Shown here: piece after piece, positions 60,982 to 64,000 of the stretch
Position numbering within the stretch: the stretch's first letter is position 1
How the letters are laid out: each line of letters opens with the position of its first letter
Assembly (NCBI RefSeq): GCF_001421355.1
Contig: NZ_LMKC01000001.1
Location: 558,001 to 622,000 of the forward strand
DNA: 64,000 nucleotides
Reading direction: 5' to 3'
Source: Sphingomonas sp. Leaf9
GTDB lineage: Bacteria > Pseudomonadota > Alphaproteobacteria > Sphingomonadales > Sphingomonadaceae
Made by a program: the position numbers and the translations under genes
The notes under the pieces: model-generated
Told to the model about the DNA's origin: nothing
What the model saw: only the letters and a program-made list of their open reading frames with translations
Databases searched by the model: none

Positions 60982-63369
60982 TCAGGACTTTGCCAGCGCA
61001 TCGCGCGCGGCGGTGGCTAATTGTTGCACCGAAAACGGCTTTGGCAGGAACGATACTTGATCCAGATCAATCGAACGGCGCAACTGTTCCTCGGCATAGC
61101 CCGACATGAACAGGATCGGTAGCGTCGGATAGACTTTGCGGACATGGCCGACCATCGTCGGACCATCCATCGTCGGCATCACCACGTCGGATATCAACAG
61201 GTCGATATGCGGCCGGTCGGCGAGCAGTTCCAGCGCCGCCTCGCCATGTTCGGCGGTCATCACGGTATAGCCCTGCCGCGTCAGCGCGCGTTCGGCGATC
61301 GCGCGGACCATGTCCTCGTCCTCGACCAGCAGGATCGTGCCGGTGCCCCAAGCAGGCTCGGCCGGTTCTGCCTTCAGCTTGGGGTTCGTGCCCAGCCGCG
61401 GCGGTTCGGCGGCGGCGGCATGGACCGGCAGGTGGATGGTGAAGGTCGACCCCTGCCCGGCACGCGATTCGGCAAAGATATAGCCGCCCGACTGCTTGAT
61501 GATGCCATAGACGGTGGAAAGGCCGAGGCCGGTGCCCTTGCCCACTTCCTTGGTCGTGAAGAACGGCTCGAAGATCTTGGGCAGCACGTCGGCGGGGATG
61601 CCGGTGCCGGTGTCGGACACCTTCAGCGTCACATAATCGCCGACCGGCAGCACGTCGTCGTCCATCGCGCGGACTTCCTGCGCGCTGGTCGCCAGCGTCT
61701 CGATCGTCAGCACGTTGCGGTTGCCGCCCTGCGAGAGCATCGCGTCGCGGGCATTGACCGCGAGGTTGACGACGACCTGTTCGAGCTGCCCCGGATCGGC
61801 ACGCACCGACCCCAGCCCGCGACCATGGTTGACGACGAGCTGGACCGTTTCGCCGAGCAGACGCTTCAGCAGGTTCGACACCTCCGAAATCACGTCGGGC
61901 AGCTGCAGCACCTGCGGGCGCAGCGTCTGCTGGCGGGAGAAGGCGAGCAGCTGGCGGGTGAGACTCGCGGCACGGTTCGAATTGGCGCGAATCTGCTGGA
62001 TGTCGTCATAATCGCTGTCGCCGGGCGCATGGCGCATCAGCATCAGGTCGCAATGGCCGATGATCGCGGTCAGGATGTTGTTGAAATCATGCGCGACGCC
62101 GCCCGCCAGCTGGCCGACCGCCTGCATCTTGGTCGCCTGTGCGACCTGGCGCTTGAGCTTGCCCTCCTCGCCCGTGTCCCGCAGCGACAGGACGACGGCG
62201 GCCTCGCCCAACCCGCGCGCACCGGCGATCGACAGCGCCACCGGTTCGTCGGTGCGATCGTTCAGGCGCACCGCCATGTCGGCGCTATGCTGCGCGCCCC
62301 CGGCAAAGCGGCGGACGGCATCGGCGAGCGCGGCCTTGTCCTCGCGCACCACCAGGTCGCCGGGATAGAGCGGCGGCGCGACCGGGTTCACGCCGGTCGC
62401 GCGGATGAAGGCGTCGTTCATGTGCAGGAAGCGCCCGTCGCGATCGACCAGCGCCATGCCGACCGGCAGCAGCGAGACGAGCGCGCGGACCTGCGCAGCC
62501 GATCCCGGCGCCGCGATCGGCATCAGGCCGACCGGCGCTTCCTCTTCGTCCAGCATCGCCACCAGCATCGGCCCGGCGGGATCGTCGACGAACGGCACCT
62601 GCACGATGCGCAACGGGTCGCCGCCCAGCCCTTCGCGTTCGAAGCGGACCCGCCCGCGGTTGTCGGTGACGAGGAAGCGGGCGAAGTCGCGCCCCTCGAT
62701 CGTGGCATCCTCGTTCCCGACGGCGCGGGCGCGGAACACGCGGTTGGCGGCGCGGATGCGGCCATCAGCGCTCAGCAGCGCGACCATGACCCCGGCCGTG
62801 CCCAGCCGCTCGCCGGCGTCACCCGCGATCATCGCGCGCATCGTCACCGCCTCGGCAATCACCTGCCCCCCTTCGAAGCGCCAGACGAGCATCGATTCGC
62901 CGGCACGGGCGAGCGTCGCCACGATGGACGCGTCGCCCTGTCGCACGGTCACCTTCGCATCGCCATCGCGCCATGCCGCCCGCGCGGCGCCAGCCAGCGC
63001 GCTGGCATCGACGCCATCGCCCAGCACGCCCGGCGGCGTCGGATAGCCGCCGAACAGCGCGGCATAGCGATCATTGGCGCAAACCAGCCGCCCGGCGCGG
63101 TCGGTGACCGCCAGCGCATGCGGGCTGACCGATGCCAGCGTCTGCGCCAGCGACCAGTCGACCACGGGTTCTGCCGCCACGCTATCGCTGGTCCAGCGGC
63201 GCAGGCCGAGCGCGATGCCGGCAAGGATAATCGCCGCGGCGACGAAGCCGATCGCGACGGGCACGCTGCCGATGGTCCACAGGATCAGCGCCGCCGCCAA
63301 TCCCCCTGCAACCAGCGCGATGGCGAGCGGCAGGACCGGTGAAGCGGCGGACGGAGATTTCGACAGCAT
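60982..63369 (-). CDS. cckA: hybrid histidine kinase, CckA-like
   Basis: 795 residues. Two membrane segments at about residues 11-32 and 36-57 are followed by three PAS-like regions, one at 195-280 and another near 300-395. The dimerisation domain has the phospho-histidine in [20 protein letters not shown] (His427). The ATPase domain contains [48 protein letters not shown]-terminal receiver has its phosphoacceptor near Asp728 ([13 protein letters not shown]). CckA relays phosphate through ChpT to CtrA and CpdR in alphaproteobacteria and controls cell cycle and motility genes. Length and architecture fit CckA; neither ChpT nor CtrA is in the window. Confidence 0.93.
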   Translation of the reverse strand: MLSKSPSAASPVLPLAIALVAGGLAAALILWTIGSVPVAIGFVAAAIILAGIALGLRRWTSDSVAAEPVVDWSLAQTLASVSPHALAVTDRAGRLVCANDRYAALFGGYPTPPGVLGDGVDASALAGAARAAWRDGDAKVTVRQGDASIVATLARAGESMLVWRFEGGQVIAEAVTMRAMIAGDAGERLGTAGVMVALLSADGRIRAANRVFRARAVGNEDATIEGRDFARFLVTDNRGRVRFEREGLGGDPLRIVQVPFVDDPAGPMLVAMLDEEEAPVGLMPIAAPGSAAQVRALVSLLPVGMALVDRDGRFLHMNDAFIRATGVNPVAPPLYPGDLVVREDKAALADAVRRFAGGAQHSADMAVRLNDRTDEPVALSIAGARGLGEAAVVLSLRDTGEEGKLKRQVAQATKMQAVGQLAGGVAHDFNNILTAIIGHCDLMLMRHAPGDSDYDDIQQIRANSNRAASLTRQLLAFSRQQTLRPQVLQLPDVISEVSNLLKRLLGETVQLVVNHGRGLGSVRADPGQLEQVVVNLAVNARDAMLSQGGNRNVLTIETLATSAQEVRAMDDDVLPVGDYVTLKVSDTGTGIPADVLPKIFEPFFTTKEVGKGTGLGLSTVYGIIKQSGGYIFAESRAGQGSTFTIHLPVHAAAAEPPRLGTNPKLKAEPAEPAWGTGTILLVEDEDMVRAIAERALTRQGYTVMTAEHGEAALELLADRPHIDLLISDVVMPTMDGPTMVGHVRKVYPTLPILFMSGYAEEQLRRSIDLDQVSFLPKPFSVQQLATAARDALAKS

Positions 63370-63717
63370 GACAAGGCTGTTGGGGTGGTTCGGGGGGTGG
63401 CGTCAAGCGGGGCGTCGGGTGATCCGTCGCGCACGCGGGGCGTGTGGGGTTTTGCGGGTGGCGCACGTCCGCCGTTCCATCGCCGACGTGCCCCACGCAG
63501 GCGGGGACGAGTCGACGATGCTATTGGCGTCATGCTCTTTTAACTCCGTGCCCCCGCGCAGGCGGGGGCCCAGGGTCAAGCGGGCTGACGTTGGCGTTCT
63601 TGGCCCTGGGCCCCCGCCTGCGCGGGGGCACGGGTTTGGTTTAGGGCAGTTCGCTTCCCACACACCGTACCCCGGCCGATGCCGAAACACGATGTGAAGG
63701 GAAAAACCGAAACCCCC
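63370..63717. other. 348-base gap with repeats, no gene
   Basis: It lies between cckA and the M13 peptidase. It holds the inverted repeat at 63546-63633 and a related half-site near 63487-63508 (CGTGCCCCACGCAGGCGGGG). Short frames are repeat-derived. Confidence 0.6.
63546..63633. repeat. REP-like inverted repeat, family C
   Basis: A perfect 30-bp inverted repeat: left arm 63546-63575 (CCGTGCCCCCGCGCAGGCGG...), right arm 63604-63633, with a 28-base spacer. Each arm also contains the inner CCCCCGC/GCGGGGG dyad. Confidence 0.85.
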
Positions 63718-64000
63718 TTACCAGATGCGCACGCGCTTTTCGGGCGGCAGGAACAGATATTCGCCCATCGCCGGCTTGTAGCCCGAATACCACGGGTCGA
63801 GGTTGCGCACGACCCAGGCACGCTGTTCGGACGGGCTGTGCGGGTCGGTCAGCAGCCGCTGGCGCAGATTCGCCTCGCGGTAGCTGCGCCGCCACACCTG
63901 CGCCCAGCCGAGATAGAAGCGCTGTTCGGGGCCGAAGCCGTCGATCACCTTCTGATCGTTCGGATAGGCATGGGTGTAGGCGTCCCATGCGGCGGTCAGA
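63718..64000 (-). CDS. M13 family metallopeptidase, C-terminal part (5' end off the right edge)
   Basis: The last 93 residues of a neprilysin/PepO-like zinc peptidase. IDGFGPEQRFYLGWAQVWRRSYREANLRQRLLTDPHSPSEQRAWVVRNLDPWYSGY is the conserved tail motif, and it ends PPEKRVRIW, the family's usual RVRVW-type C-terminus. The zinc motif HExxH would be upstream of the window. Signal peptide and start are not visible. Confidence 0.9.
   Translation of the reverse strand, partial: LTAAWDAYTHAYPNDQKVIDGFGPEQRFYLGWAQVWRRSYREANLRQRLLTDPHSPSEQRAWVVRNLDPWYSGYKPAMGEYLFLPPEKRVRIW

Overview
The window is high-GC chromosomal DNA that I read as Sphingomonas or a close relative (Sphingomonadaceae, Alphaproteobacteria). 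The grounds are the der/tusA, bamB/TPR and yajC-secD-secF neighbourhoods, a CckA-type hybrid kinase, four or five large TonB-dependent receptors, and GC-rich palindromic repeats between genes. No phage, transposase, CRISPR array or rRNA was seen. One tRNA (Pro, anticodon GGG) is present. The left edge cuts an M16 peptidase and the right edge cuts an M13 peptidase.

Layout. 1-6 kb: M16 peptidase, a small lipoprotein, and a divergent set of glycan genes (membrane protein plus GT2 leftward, GT4 plus GT2 rightward). 6-12 kb, leftward: der-tusA-unknown, bamB with a YfgM-like TPR protein, panB, a membrane protein and an ArsC-like reductase. 12.4-13.5 kb: a patch of lower GC with unknown small ORFs and what looks like a decayed ArsC-like N-terminus. 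13.5-23 kb: a chemoreceptor, an unknown gene followed by ferredoxin-NADP reductase, a siderophore-type TonB receptor, a GNAT/lipoprotein pair, an NCxHF protein, a Bax-inhibitor-1 protein and thpR. Two near-identical Fur-like sites lie before the unknown gene/fpr pair and before the siderophore receptor. 23-29 kb: glycine-zipper protein, OsmC, a GT4, and the yajC-secD-secF-Mth938 operon, then tRNA-Pro.

29-43 kb is a carbohydrate locus: a large receptor on the plus strand converges on a leftward block of FHS/MFS sugar transporter, TonB receptor, tryptophan-halogenase-like flavoprotein, LacI regulator, GH3 beta-glucosidase and GH30 glycosidase. The same perfect 18-bp palindrome sits before the receptor and before the GH3 gene, which suggests one LacI regulon.

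44-52.6 kb is the most unusual part. A FecI sigma factor, FecR anti-sigma factor and STN-containing TonB receptor are followed, 61 bases later, by five mutually overlapping genes: a thermostable-hemolysin-family (GNAT-like) protein, a fusion of an adenylate-forming ligase with a heme-oxygenase-like diiron (HDO-type) domain, an SDR, a periplasmic TPR protein and a methyltransferase. I infer a cell-surface-signalled biosynthetic operon of unknown product. 52.7-64 kb: another TonB receptor, a frameshifted alpha/beta hydrolase, a GST, recA, three secreted or lipoprotein unknowns, a stand-alone receiver protein and the CckA-like kinase.
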